A DNA stretch of 51,028 nucleotides from an uncultured Alphaproteobacteria bacterium (GTDB taxonomy: Bacteria; Pseudomonadota; Alphaproteobacteria; HIMB59; GCA-002718135): the NCBI GenBank assembly GCA_902514875.1, contig CABXSY010000001.1, positions 95,753-146,780 on the forward strand. The letters run 5' to 3'. Both the position numbers and the translations under genes were made by a program. The stretch's first letter is position 1. The number at the start of each line of letters is the position of its first letter. Below the pieces are notes generated by a model. That model saw only the letters and a list, made by a program, of their open reading frames with translations, was not told the DNA's origin and ran no database searches. Positions 42,161-50,679 of this stretch are shown here, one piece after another.

Positions 42161-43017
42161 TTAAAATTTATTTTAGAAATTTTGTGATTTTTTTCAAATT
42201 TAATAACAACCTGAGCTTTTTTATTTAGATCTCTCATCATCCATTTAGTTATCTTTTCATAATATTGAATAAAAAATTTAATTTCATTTGGTGTCATTCT
42301 TTTTGATTTTTTATTTTTTGATTGATTAGTTTTTTCCTGTTTTAATCGCCATTTAAAAACATTACCAAAAGAGGATGTTTTCAAAAAAATAAGTTCATCA
42401 AAAAGGTTAAATAATTTTTTATATTCTAATTTTAATTTATTATTATAAAAATTTCTCCATTGATATTTAGGATCTTTAATTTTTTCTAAATTATTTATAT
42501 TTTTATGTAAAATTTTTTTTGGAATTTCGAAACTTCCACAACACCAACCTTCTAAGAAAAGAATATCACATTTAGTTTTAGTTATTTTTTTTGATTTAGA
42601 GGTGTCATCAATCAATTTATCAAATAGGGGAGTTTTGATCGGGTATTTGCCTTTATTGAATTGTTTTATATGTTTAATCAATTTTTCAATATCATGTGTT
42701 CCTGGAACACCTCTAGTTATTAATAATTGATGTATTTTTTTTGATAATTGTAATCGTTGTTTTTTTGATAAATAATAATTATCTAAACTAAGCAAAAATA
42801 TTTTCTTATTATAAAATTTTTCAATAGTTTTAGAGATAATATTAATAAATGATGATTTTCCAATACCTTGAGAGCCCCCAAATAGGAATTTTTTTGATTT
42901 ACTAGTGCAAATATAATTTATGATAGGAACTAATTTATCTTCTATGTACTTTTTCGAATATTTTTTATTATATGTTTTGTGTATTTCTATTTGAATATAG
43001 TCTATTAATGCATTCAT
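42157..43017 (-). CDS. P-loop kinase, D-glycerate 3-kinase-like (GLYK/Tda10)
   Basis: The 286-residue protein has a Walker A GSQGIGKSS at residues 48-56, SLDNYYLSKKQR after it, RGVPGTHDIEKL near residue 100 and LFLEGWCCGS near 140. It ends with a basic helical part. This matches plant and yeast-type glycerate kinases and related P-loop kinases. It would feed glycerate into glycolysis as 3-phosphoglycerate. It is on the opposite strand from its neighbours and divergent from the HAD gene by 32 bases. Alternative substrates in the uridine-kinase-like superfamily cannot be ruled out. Confidence 0.75.
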   Translation of the reverse strand: MNALIDYIQIEIHKTYNKKYSKKYIEDKLVPIINYICTSKSKKFLFGGSQGIGKSSFINIISKTIEKFYNKKIFLLSLDNYYLSKKQRLQLSKKIHQLLITRGVPGTHDIEKLIKHIKQFNKGKYPIKTPLFDKLIDDTSKSKKITKTKCDILFLEGWCCGSFEIPKKILHKNINNLEKIKDPKYQWRNFYNNKLKLEYKKLFNLFDELIFLKTSSFGNVFKWRLKQEKTNQSKNKKSKRMTPNEIKFFIQYYEKITKWMMRDLNKKAQVVIKFEKNHKISKINFN

Positions 43018-43049
43018 TTAATATTTATTTATAAACAAAATACTTTAAC

Positions 43050-43643
43050 ATGAAATTTCTTTTTGATTTAGGCGGTGTTTTTTTTGATTGGGACCCTAAT
43101 TATTTCTTTAAAAATGTGTTTGATGATTATGAAGAAAGAAAATACTTTTTAACTGAGGTGTGTAATGATCAATGGAACTTCCAACAAGATGCTGGTAGAT
43201 CTATTGCAGAAGCTGAATTAGAGCTTATTCCTAAATTTCCACATTATGAAAATGAAATTAAAATGTATTACAAAAACCATCGTAAAATGATTAGAGGTAC
43301 TTTTGAGGAGTCCATAAAGATACTAAGACAGCTTAAAGATAAAAATTATAAATGCTATGTTTTATCTAATTGGTCTGCAGAAACGTTTGAAGGAATACCA
43401 ATAGATTATCCTTTTATGCAGTTATTTGATGGGCTTCTCATATCTGGCAAAGATAAACTTATAAAGCCTGATCAGGCTATTTATGAATTAGCGAAAAAAC
43501 GCTTTAATTTAGATCCAGAAGAAACTGTATTTATTGATGATAAGTTAGAAAATATCGAGGCTGCTCAAAAAATGAATTTTAAGACGATACATTTAACTAA
43601 TCCAAAAAATATTGAAATGGAAATTAAAAAATTTCTAGTTTAA
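43050..43643 (+). CDS. HAD-superfamily hydrolase, YihX-like
   Basis: The 197-residue protein starts with HAD motif I FLFDLGGVFFDWD. It has the small helical cap, motif II VLSNWSAET, motif III lysine in DKLIKPDQAIYELA and motif IV FIDDKLENI. This resembles YihX, an alpha-glucose-1-phosphate phosphatase, though family members have wide specificity. A ribosome-like AGAGG lies between it and the GlpD-like gene 14 bases on, so they probably share a message. Confidence 0.8.
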   Translation: MKFLFDLGGVFFDWDPNYFFKNVFDDYEERKYFLTEVCNDQWNFQQDAGRSIAEAELELIPKFPHYENEIKMYYKNHRKMIRGTFEESIKILRQLKDKNYKCYVLSNWSAETFEGIPIDYPFMQLFDGLLISGKDKLIKPDQAIYELAKKRFNLDPEETVFIDDKLENIEAAQKMNFKTIHLTNPKNIEMEIKKFLV

Positions 43644-43657
43644 TACTTCAGAGGTTT

Positions 43658-44809
43658 ATGAAAAATATGTTTGATATTTTTATTATTGGTGGAGGTATTA
43701 ATGGAGCAGGAATTGCACGAGATGCAAGTGGCAGAGGTCTTAAAGTTTATTTGGCAGAAAAGGGTAAGGTAGGATCTGCCACGTCTTCTTGGTCCTCAAA
43801 ATTAATACATGGTGGATTAAGATATTTAGAAAATTATGAGTTCAAACTTGTAGCTGAATCTCTTAAAGAAAGAGAAGTAATTACACAAATTGCCCCAGCA
43901 ATTACAAAGCCTTTACCATTTGTTATTCCACATACTAAAAAATTAAGATCTAAATTATTAATTAGACTGGGATTATTTTTATATGATAACCTTGGTGGTA
44001 AAACAAATATTCCTAAATCATCCAAAGTAATTTTTACAAAGCAATATCAAAATATTTTACAATCTAAGTTTACAGAGGGTTTTAGATATTTTGATGTTCA
44101 AGTAGATGATAAAAAATTAGTAGAAATGAATATTGATGATGCAAAAAAAAAGGGTGCTATTATTGCAGAAGATACAAAAGTAATAAATGCAAACAGAATA
44201 GATAATTACTGGGAGATAACGCTCAATAATAATGAAAAAATTAAATCAAAAATATTAATTAATGCTTCAGGGCCTTGGATTAATGAAATTGTAAATAATG
44301 TTCTCAAAATTAATGCAAAAAAATCTATTAGATTAGTCAGAGGTAGTCATATCATTACTAAAAAATTATATGAGGAGGAAGTTGCGTTTACTTTACAAAA
44401 TGAGGATAATAGAATTGTTTTCGTAATTCCTTATAAAGGTAATTATTCTCTTATTGGCACAACTGAAGTTGATGTTAATAAACCAGATAACCCCTCCATA
44501 TCAAATGAAGAAAAAATTTATTTAATTAATACTATTAATAATCATTTTATTAAGCAAATCTCTCAAGATGATATAGTTGAGACTTACTCTGGAATACGTC
44601 CTTTAATTGAAGATTTTAAAGATGCTACAAAAGTTACTAGAGATTATATATTTGACTTAAATGAGGATGACTCTCAGGCCCCGCTGCTAAATATTTATGG
44701 AGGAAAGCTCACGACATATAGAAAATTAGCTGAAAATGTTCTTCTTGCTCTTAATAAATATATCCCAGTAAATAAAAAAAATTCCTGGACTTCTAAGCAA
44801 AAACTATAA
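43658..44809 (+). CDS. glpD: Glycerol-3-phosphate dehydrogenase (GlpD-like), lacking the C-terminal domain
   Basis: The FAD motif GGGINGAG starts at residue 11. It is followed by the GlpD signatures SATSSWSSKLIHGGLRYLE and, later, ETYSGIRPLIED and IYGGKLTTYRKLAE. It would oxidise glycerol-3-phosphate to dihydroxyacetone phosphate and pass electrons to quinone at the inner membrane. At 383 residues it ends just past the GGKLTTYRK motif, about 110-120 residues before usual GlpD ends, so the helical C-terminal domain is missing. The 195 bases downstream show no matching coding sequence in another frame. It is a naturally short form or a truncated gene. Confidence 0.83.
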   Translation: MKNMFDIFIIGGGINGAGIARDASGRGLKVYLAEKGKVGSATSSWSSKLIHGGLRYLENYEFKLVAESLKEREVITQIAPAITKPLPFVIPHTKKLRSKLLIRLGLFLYDNLGGKTNIPKSSKVIFTKQYQNILQSKFTEGFRYFDVQVDDKKLVEMNIDDAKKKGAIIAEDTKVINANRIDNYWEITLNNNEKIKSKILINASGPWINEIVNNVLKINAKKSIRLVRGSHIITKKLYEEEVAFTLQNEDNRIVFVIPYKGNYSLIGTTEVDVNKPDNPSISNEEKIYLINTINNHFIKQISQDDIVETYSGIRPLIEDFKDATKVTRDYIFDLNEDDSQAPLLNIYGGKLTTYRKLAENVLLALNKYIPVNKKNSWTSKQKL

Positions 44810-44844
44810 TTGGTATCCCTCTTAAATAACTTTTCAAGTTTGGC

Positions 44845-44925
44845 GGGCAGATAAGTTTTATAAGAGGAATACTTCTTATAGGAGGAAATAATATGAACCC
44901 TCTGCCCAGAGTTATTTTAGTTTAA
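44845..44925 (+). other. Structured element with orphan ribosome site and 10-codon ORF
   Basis: GGGCAGA (44845-44851) can pair with TCTGCCC (44901-44907). Inside lies a second hairpin with TATAAGAGG (44859-44867) against CTTCTTATA (44872-44880), including one G-U pair. AGGAGGA (44880-44886) follows at once, then ATG at 44893 and the short frame MNPLPRVILV ending at 44925. Such strong ribosome sites otherwise mark mainly transporter genes here. No plus-strand gene follows. It could be a small RNA with a leader peptide, or the stump of a lost gene. Confidence 0.35.
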
Positions 44926-44963
44926 ATTTATGATATTAATTAAGAATTTTTAAAAAAAGGATG

Positions 44964-44989
44964 TATTGCCCCTTATATTAGGGGCAATA
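44964..44989 (-). terminator. Intrinsic terminator of the sugar importer operon
   Basis: Ten-bp perfect stem TATTGCCCCT (44964-44973) with AGGGGCAATA (44980-44989) and a six-base loop. Read on the minus strand it lies 16 bases after the malK stop and is followed four bases later by seven Ts, the form of a Rho-independent terminator. Confidence 0.85.
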
Positions 44990-45004
44990 ATTAATAGGAT
45001 TCTA

Positions 45005-46084
45005 TTATTTAAATGCTTGTCCTGAACTATCAAATAATTGGCATCTTCCAGAAGGGAATCCAACTTTTACAGTATCTCCAACTTTAATTTCTGAATGTCC
45101 TTCAGTTTCAGCAACTAGAGGCTCTCCTTCTTTTTCAAGGTATAGGTAAGTAACGTCACCGAGTTTTTCGACAACAAATACTTTACTCTCCCACGAACCA
45201 TCTGAATCACCATTTACCACTAAGTGTTCAGGTCTAATACCTAAACTTACTGAGTCACCCTCGGATGATGAAGCAGACATTTTAGGAACTGATATTTTTG
45301 ACATTCCCATAATATCAACTTCCGTAGCATCAGAACTTTTGCTTAAGATCTTACTTGAAATAAAGTTCATTTTTGGTGATCCAATAAATCCACCTACAAA
45401 CATATTATTTGGTTTATCATAGAGTTCTAGAGGGGATCCTTTTTGTGAAACAATACCTGTATCAAGAACAACAATATCATCTGCTAGAGTCATTGCTTCT
45501 GTTTGATCATGTGTAACGTAGATCATTGTTGCTTCTAGTTCATTATGAAGTTTTGCTAATTCAACTCTCATTTGAACCCTTAATGCAGCATCAAGGTTAG
45601 AAAGTGGTTCATCAAACAAGAAAACTTTTGGCTTTCTTGTGATTGCTCTTCCAATTGCAACACGTTGTCTTTGACCGCCTGAAAGTTGTTTTGGTTTTCT
45701 CTGAAGATAATCTTCTATTTGAAGAATTCTTGCAGCTTCATTAACTCTTTCATTAATTTCGTCTTTAGATCTTTTTTCTAATTTTAATCCAAATGCCATA
45801 TTATCAAATACAGTCATATGAGGATACAATGCATAAGATTGAAACACCATTGCAATATTTCTTTGCTTTGGTGGTAAATCATTAACTACTTGACCATCAA
45901 TTGAAATTGTACCTGAATTGATATCTTCAAGTCCTGCGATCATTCTTAACATTGTAGATTTTCCACAACCACTTGGACCAACTAGAACTGTGAACGATTG
46001 ACTTTTGATGTCTAGAGAAACATCCTTAATTACATGGACGTCTCCAAAATATTTATTTACAGTATTTATATTAATATCTGCCAC
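45005..46084 (-). CDS. Sugar ABC transporter ATP-binding protein, MalK/UgpC-like
   Basis: This is the ATPase of a sugar importer. The GTG at 46084 is chosen because AAAGGAGG lies five bases upstream; an ATG at 46111 would place this site inside the gene. From it Walker [10 protein letters not shown] is at residues 36-44. Then come the Q-loop [12 protein letters not shown], the signature [15 protein letters not shown], Walker [22 protein letters not shown] and a C-terminal TOBE/regulatory domain with GIRPEHL. It is the only MalK-type ATPase in the window and might also power the ATPase-less importer at 31517-35376. A leader of about 90 bases with two inverted repeats separates it from the permease gene. 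Confidence 0.92.
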   Translation of the reverse strand: MADININTVNKYFGDVHVIKDVSLDIKSQSFTVLVGPSGCGKSTMLRMIAGLEDINSGTISIDGQVVNDLPPKQRNIAMVFQSYALYPHMTVFDNMAFGLKLEKRSKDEINERVNEAARILQIEDYLQRKPKQLSGGQRQRVAIGRAITRKPKVFLFDEPLSNLDAALRVQMRVELAKLHNELEATMIYVTHDQTEAMTLADDIVVLDTGIVSQKGSPLELYDKPNNMFVGGFIGSPKMNFISSKILSKSSDATEVDIMGMSKISVPKMSASSSEGDSVSLGIRPEHLVVNGDSDGSWESKVFVVEKLGDVTYLYLEKEGEPLVAETEGHSEIKVGDTVKVGFPSGRCQLFDSSGQAFK

Positions 46085-46089
46085 TTCAT

Positions 46090-46097
46090 CCTCCTTT
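46090..46097 (-). promoter_or_regulatory. Ribosome-binding site fixing the malK GTG start
   Basis: AAAGGAGG on the minus strand lies five bases before GTG at 46084, near-ideal spacing. This places the start at GTG rather than the ATG 27 bases upstream. Confidence 0.7.
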
Positions 46098-46115
46098 GAG
46101 CGATTTTTCAAGTGC

Positions 46116-46152
46116 TAAGATTACTATAATCTTAATATATATTAGAATATAT
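46116..46152 (-). promoter_or_regulatory. Two inverted repeats in malK leader
   Basis: TAAGATTA (46116-46123) with TAATCTTA (46127-46134), and ATATATT (46137-46143) with AATATAT (46146-46152), lie between the permease stop and the malK ribosome site. No T tract follows the first in the reading direction, so an operator or message-structure role is more likely than termination. The half-site TAATCTTA also occurs in the palindrome at 6735-6748. Confidence 0.4.
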
Positions 46153-46175
46153 CAAATTTTAAATCTACAAAAAAT

Positions 46176-47039
46176 TTAACCTTTTATACTACCAGCTGTT
46201 AATCCGGACATAATTCTACCTTGTAAAAGAAGGGTAATTATTACCAAAGGAACTGTGACAATTACTGAAGCAGCCATAATACTTCCCCATGGTACCTCAT
46301 ACTCTATAGTTCCATTGATGAGAGCTATACCTACAGTAATAGTTCTATCACTATTTGTTGCAGTAAATGTAAGTGCAAAAAGAAATTCATTCCAAACAGC
46401 TATCATTGCCATAATTGCAGTTGTAAATATTGCAGGAGTCATTATTGGAAGGAAAATTTTTCGTAATATTAAAAAGGATGATGCTCCATCTACAATTGCA
46501 GCCTCTTCAATTTCTTTTGGTACACCTTTCATAAATGTTGTTAATACCCATACTGTAAATGGAATATTAAACATCGTATATGTAAAACATAACCATAATA
46601 AGGACGTAATTCCTTTAACTCGTAAATCAAATATATTGAAATAGAATTCTTTAAAGTTAAGAAATAGTTGATACATACCTGTTAATACGGCAATTTGAGG
46701 AAACATAGAGATAGCGAGAATTACAAATAAAAACATACTTCTACCTTTAAAGCTTACCCTACTTAAAGACCAAGCAGCAAAATATGAAATAGTAATTGAT
46801 ATTGAAACTGTAACCACTGCTACAAATAAAGAATTTAAAATTGTGTTGGGAAAATTATGTTCAAATAAAAGATAAATATAATTTTTAGGGTTTATTTCAG
46901 TTGGAAAAAAATTAGGTACAAAAACTGCTGCACTACCTTCTAAAGAAGTCATAACAGCATAATAAAATGGAAAAACACAAAAGATTATTACAATTATCTG
47001 AAGTCCGTATTTAAATATTTTATCGTATATTTTATTCAT
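46176..47039 (-). CDS. Sugar ABC transporter permease, MalG-like
   Basis: The 287-residue inner-membrane permease has about six membrane segments and the ATPase-contact loop EEAAIVDGASSFLILRKIFLPI near residues 180-200. It ends GLTAGSIKG as MalG-type permeases do. The start overlaps the stop of the upstream permease gene as TAATG, so the pair is translationally coupled. It is clearly distinct in sequence from the two MalG copies at 32409-34089, so it serves the separate importer. Confidence 0.9.
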   Translation of the reverse strand: MNKIYDKIFKYGLQIIVIIFCVFPFYYAVMTSLEGSAAVFVPNFFPTEINPKNYIYLLFEHNFPNTILNSLFVAVVTVSISITISYFAAWSLSRVSFKGRSMFLFVILAISMFPQIAVLTGMYQLFLNFKEFYFNIFDLRVKGITSLLWLCFTYTMFNIPFTVWVLTTFMKGVPKEIEEAAIVDGASSFLILRKIFLPIMTPAIFTTAIMAMIAVWNEFLFALTFTATNSDRTITVGIALINGTIEYEVPWGSIMAASVIVTVPLVIITLLLQGRIMSGLTAGSIKG

Positions 47040-47953
47040 TATTCCATTTCATCTAATTTATGTAATCTTGTTCTTTGAATAAATATAACTGCAATAACCC
47101 CAATTATTAAAGTTAACATTGTAGAAGCTGCAGCACCAAATCCAAAATGAGAATATTCAAACATTTCACGTCTTGCATAAACAGTCATAGACATAATATC
47201 TTTGCTTCCAGCATTAATTAAATAGATTAAATCAAACACACGTAATGCATCTAATCCTCTAAACACTATCGCAACCGCAATCGCTGGAAGTATTAATGGG
47301 AAAATAATATAATAGAATTGAGTTATTCCATTTGTTCCGTCAACTTTTCCAGCCTCCAAGACTTCATTTGGAAGTGCTTTGAGCCCTGCGTAAACAAGTA
47401 TTGCAACAAATGGAGAAGTTTTCCAAGCGTCAATAATAATAATAACAATCATGGAAGTCTGAGGATCTGTTGTCCAAGCCTTACCTTGCTCCAAGATTCC
47501 CATCCCAATAAGCATATAGTTGAATATTCCAAATTGATCTTGTAACATCCATTCAAACATTCTTGCACTTACAATTGTAGGTATAGCCCAAGGTATTAAG
47601 ACTGCAGCTCTAACAAACCATTTAAGCTTATTTTCAATAAGCATAATAAGTGCAAAACTAATACCTAAAATGACTTCAAGACTTACTGAAAAAATACTAA
47701 AGACTAAAGTATTTCTTACTGAATTCCAAAAGAGACTATCGGCAAGAACTCCATACCACATTCCTTCATAATTCTCTATGTAGTTAATAAATCCTACATA
47801 ATTTGGATTAAGAAAATTTTCTAATTCTGCATCAGTGAGGCTTAAATAAAGTGTACTGATTAATGGATATAAGGCAGAAGATAATAAAACTAAAGTAACA
47901 GGTATTAAAAAAATTAATGCTGTTCTTTTTCTTATTTGACTGACCGATTTCAT
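47039..47953 (-). CDS. Sugar ABC transporter permease, MalF-like
   Basis: The 304-residue inner-membrane permease has a basic N-terminus (MKSVSQIRKRTA), about six membrane segments and the loop EAGKVDGTNGITQFYYIIFPL. It partners the MalG-like protein of the next gene. The sequence resembles trehalose/maltose/sucrose-type (ThuF-like) permeases. It follows the binding-protein gene after a gap that holds a strong terminator-like hairpin, so it is probably made in smaller amounts. Confidence 0.9.
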   Translation of the reverse strand: MKSVSQIRKRTALIFLIPVTLVLLSSALYPLISTLYLSLTDAELENFLNPNYVGFINYIENYEGMWYGVLADSLFWNSVRNTLVFSIFSVSLEVILGISFALIMLIENKLKWFVRAAVLIPWAIPTIVSARMFEWMLQDQFGIFNYMLIGMGILEQGKAWTTDPQTSMIVIIIIDAWKTSPFVAILVYAGLKALPNEVLEAGKVDGTNGITQFYYIIFPLILPAIAVAIVFRGLDALRVFDLIYLINAGSKDIMSMTVYARREMFEYSHFGFGAAASTMLTLIIGVIAVIFIQRTRLHKLDEME

Positions 47954-47968
47954 ATTTTTAAAATTAAA

Positions 47969-47991
47969 AAAGGGGATAATATATCCCCTTT
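47969..47991 (-). terminator. Intrinsic terminator/attenuator between binding protein and permease
   Basis: A perfect 10-bp stem, AAAGGGGATA (47969-47978) with TATCCCCTTT (47982-47991), and a three-base loop. On the minus strand it comes after the binding-protein stop and runs into six Ts, just before the permease start at 47953. Partial termination here would favour binding-protein expression. Confidence 0.85.
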
Positions 47992-48013
47992 AATTTTATT
48001 TTGAATTATTAAA

Positions 48014-49270
48014 TTACCAGCCTTTGCCCTTAATTTTTTTAAGTGCAGCTTCAAGCTCAGCAACGGCAGTAGTTCCGTCTTTTTTCCCAGTAATAACTTC
48101 ATGAGCAGCAGTATAAAATGCTACTGTTACTTGAGGCCATTTCCCGGATGTTTGAGCTGATGGTCTTGGTAATAGTGCTTGAGATGGACCTTTTAAAAGA
48201 GGCAACAGACTATAAGTTTCTGCATGCTCTTTATTGTCATATATCTCAATGTATACTGGAGGCATTGAATATTCAGCAATAGTTGCATGTTGTGCATCTC
48301 TGTTCGATAAAAATTTAACTAAATCAACAGCAACCTCTTGTTTTTCTGAGTATTTTGATACTGCATAACCCCAGCCACCCATGGTACTAGTAGATTTACC
48401 ATTTGGACCTCTAGGTAATTCGACTACATCAAATTTACCCTTTACAGAAGATTCATCTTTATTACTTAAGCTCCATGCATATGGCCAATTTCTCATAAAC
48501 ACAGCATTACCTTGGTCCCAGATACCTCTAGCATCTTCTTCTTTATAACCAATAACACCTTCTGGAGAAATTGTTCCTACCCACTTTGCAGCCATATCTA
48601 AAGCTGCTGCAGCATTAGGATTGTTGATAGAAATTGTTCCGTCTTTCTCAACAATCATTCCACCGCCATGACTAGCAACCCACTCTAATGCATCACATGT
48701 TAGACCTTCATAAGCATTACCTTGCCACACAAAGCCCCACATTTTATCATTACCGGCAGCTCTTTCTTTATCTTGAATAAATTGCGCTGTTGCAGTCATT
48801 TCATCCCAAGTTTCAGGAACATCTCTATTATATTTTTCTAATAGATCAGTTCTGTAATATAACATTGGTATACCTACGCTATAAGGTAGACCAATTATTT
48901 CACCTTTAGCTGTAGTGTATGCTGAAAGAACATTAGGCATTATTTCTAATTGTTCATCCAAATATGGTTTTAGATCAATTAGCTGTGTTCCAAATTCACC
49001 AGCCCATACATTATCAACTTTGTATATATCAACATCACTATTTTGAGCTGATAACCAAGTTTTATATTGTACATATTGATCTGAGGTACTTGCAGGCATT
49101 TCTAAGAAATTAACTTTGTGTCCTGTCTTTTTTTCCCATTCTGCTGTTAATTCCATTGTCATTTGTCCCTGAGAACCACCACCTTGAGCGAAATTTAATT
49201 CAATCGCAGTAGCATTAAATGAAAATAGAAATGTTAACGAAATAAAAAAAGATAATATAGTTTTTTTCAT
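48014..49270 (-). CDS. Sugar ABC transporter periplasmic binding protein (ThuE-like)
   Basis: The 418-residue protein is counted from the third of three consecutive ATGs (49270), which sits seven bases from AGGAGG; the first ATG is only one base from it. The signal peptide is KKTILSFFISLTFLFSF with cleavage after NATA near residue 22. The mature chain begins IELNFAQGGGSQGQ and carries family 1 patterns DIYKVDNVWAGEFG and DVPETWDEM-like segments. It binds an oligosaccharide for the permeases downstream. The resemblance is to trehalose/maltose-type proteins. The sulfatase gene upstream suggests a sulfated or host-algal sugar. Confidence 0.9.
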   Translation of the reverse strand: MKKTILSFFISLTFLFSFNATAIELNFAQGGGSQGQMTMELTAEWEKKTGHKVNFLEMPASTSDQYVQYKTWLSAQNSDVDIYKVDNVWAGEFGTQLIDLKPYLDEQLEIMPNVLSAYTTAKGEIIGLPYSVGIPMLYYRTDLLEKYNRDVPETWDEMTATAQFIQDKERAAGNDKMWGFVWQGNAYEGLTCDALEWVASHGGGMIVEKDGTISINNPNAAAALDMAAKWVGTISPEGVIGYKEEDARGIWDQGNAVFMRNWPYAWSLSNKDESSVKGKFDVVELPRGPNGKSTSTMGGWGYAVSKYSEKQEVAVDLVKFLSNRDAQHATIAEYSMPPVYIEIYDNKEHAETYSLLPLLKGPSQALLPRPSAQTSGKWPQVTVAFYTAAHEVITGKKDGTTAVAELEAALKKIKGKGW

Positions 49271-49314
49271 CATCATTCCTCCTAATTTTTGATAATCGTA
49301 AATATTAATTAAAT

Positions 49315-49329
49315 TCTATTTCGAATAGA
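49315..49329. promoter_or_regulatory. Palindromic site upstream of binding-protein gene
   Basis: TCTATT-TCG-AATAGA is an inverted repeat of 6-base arms in the 104-base gap between the sulfatase stop (49375) and the binding-protein start (49270). It lies 45 bases before the start and may be an operator for the importer genes. Chance cannot be excluded. Confidence 0.3.
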
Positions 49330-49374
49330 CTAAGAATCAAGAAAATTTTTTTATAATTTGACAAATTTTACTAT

Positions 49375-50679
49375 TTAATCTTGACAGTTTATTATAATTT
49401 CAGGGTTTTCCTCATTTTCTGGAGTTAATTGTATATCCTTTGGCCATTTAAAATTCTTTTTTAAAAGCGGATCATTGGTTTTTTTCATAAATTTCACCAA
49501 TTCTTTATTTAAGGTCTTATAGCTTTTTAGTATTTTATAATTTTTTATTGGTTTTCTCTCTAGTGGATCTAAAAATAAATCATAAAATTCCTCTTTGTCC
49601 TTTCTAATATTCCTTAAACCATGCTTCAATAAAAAGGTTTTAGAAAAACTTTCATCTATATTTGATAAATTTAATTTTTTTCTATTATTAAGTCTTTTAA
49701 TTAATCTAAATCTTTTAGATCTAATACTTCTAGAAGGTTCTATTGAAGTATGAATATTAACTTCTGAGAAAACATATTTTCTCTTTTTTACTTTATATTT
49801 TTTATTGGGCAAAATAAATGAATCTAAGTTTTTAGGTTTCTTTAAGTTTAAAATTTTACAAATTGTAGAAAATAAATCTACATTAGATGTTAAATCATCA
49901 TAGACGATGCCACCTTCAAATACATTTTTAAGATAAGCTATAAGAAAGATTCCAGTTCCATGATCATTTAAGTTACATTTCATCCCCGGCCATGCAATGC
50001 CATGATCAGTTGTTAAGAATATTAGGGTATTATTTAATATTTTTTTTTCTTTAAGTGTATTGTAAATTTTACCTATTCCATTATCTATATTCTCTAAAGA
50101 AGAGTAAAATTTTGCCATATCCTCTCTCATTTCTTTATTATCTATAAAAAGCTCTGGGGGTCTAATCCATTTAGGATCAAAATTTTTTGATATTTTTTTT
50201 TCATATTCCCGATGAGTATCAAAAAAACCAACAGATATAAAAAATGGTTTTTTATGATTATAGTTTTTAATCCATCTTGATGCAGTTGAAGATATTTTGT
50301 TTGAATCATTAGTGTTTGTGCAAAATAATTTATTATATCCAAGCTCATCTGTATTTTTTTTATTTATTTCATGCTGAATTCCAAATAATACTGTTTCAAA
50401 ATCTTTATTTTTTAAAAAGTTTGATAAGTGCAAATTATAATCATGCAATCTACTACCTCTATGAGCCAAACCATACATCCCATTTTGATGAGGATATAAA
50501 CCAGTCATTAACGAACTTCTACTTGGCGAGCAAGTTGGGGCAGCAGTAAAAAAATTTCTATATACGCTACCTTTGTCTGCTATTTTTTGAATATTATTTG
50601 TTTTAGCATTATATCCATAAGGAGAAATATATCTTCCAGTATCATGCGTATGTATTAAAACTATATTTATATTTTTCAT
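49375..50679 (-). CDS. Sulfatase (S1 family), no signal peptide
   Basis: This is a 434-residue sulfatase. The formylglycine motif CSPSR is at residues 50-54, followed by SSLMTGLYPHQNG. Metal-site residues include the HD of IHTHDTGRY near the start and LIFLTTDHGIAWPG near residue 220. It cleaves sulfate esters or N-sulfates. The Cys must be converted to formylglycine by an enzyme not seen here. The start overlaps the stop of the upstream gene (ATGA), and the protein opens MKNINIVLIHTHD with no export signal, so it should be cytoplasmic. Location before a sugar importer suggests desulfation of an imported sugar. Confidence 0.87.
   Translation of the reverse strand: MKNINIVLIHTHDTGRYISPYGYNAKTNNIQKIADKGSVYRNFFTAAPTCSPSRSSLMTGLYPHQNGMYGLAHRGSRLHDYNLHLSNFLKNKDFETVLFGIQHEINKKNTDELGYNKLFCTNTNDSNKISSTASRWIKNYNHKKPFFISVGFFDTHREYEKKISKNFDPKWIRPPELFIDNKEMREDMAKFYSSLENIDNGIGKIYNTLKEKKILNNTLIFLTTDHGIAWPGMKCNLNDHGTGIFLIAYLKNVFEGGIVYDDLTSNVDLFSTICKILNLKKPKNLDSFILPNKKYKVKKRKYVFSEVNIHTSIEPSRSIRSKRFRLIKRLNNRKKLNLSNIDESFSKTFLLKHGLRNIRKDKEEFYDLFLDPLERKPIKNYKILKSYKTLNKELVKFMKKTNDPLLKKNFKWPKDIQLTPENEENPEIIINCQD

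Noticed and set aside
46255-46644. 129-codon open frame on the plus strand
   Set aside because: It is the antisense of the MalG-like permease; its hydrophobic look mirrors the membrane segments on the other strand.
49358-49386. Two TTGACA boxes on the plus strand near the sulfatase end
   Set aside because: They point into the antisense of the sulfatase and no suitable -10 box is found at correct spacing; chance in AT-rich DNA.
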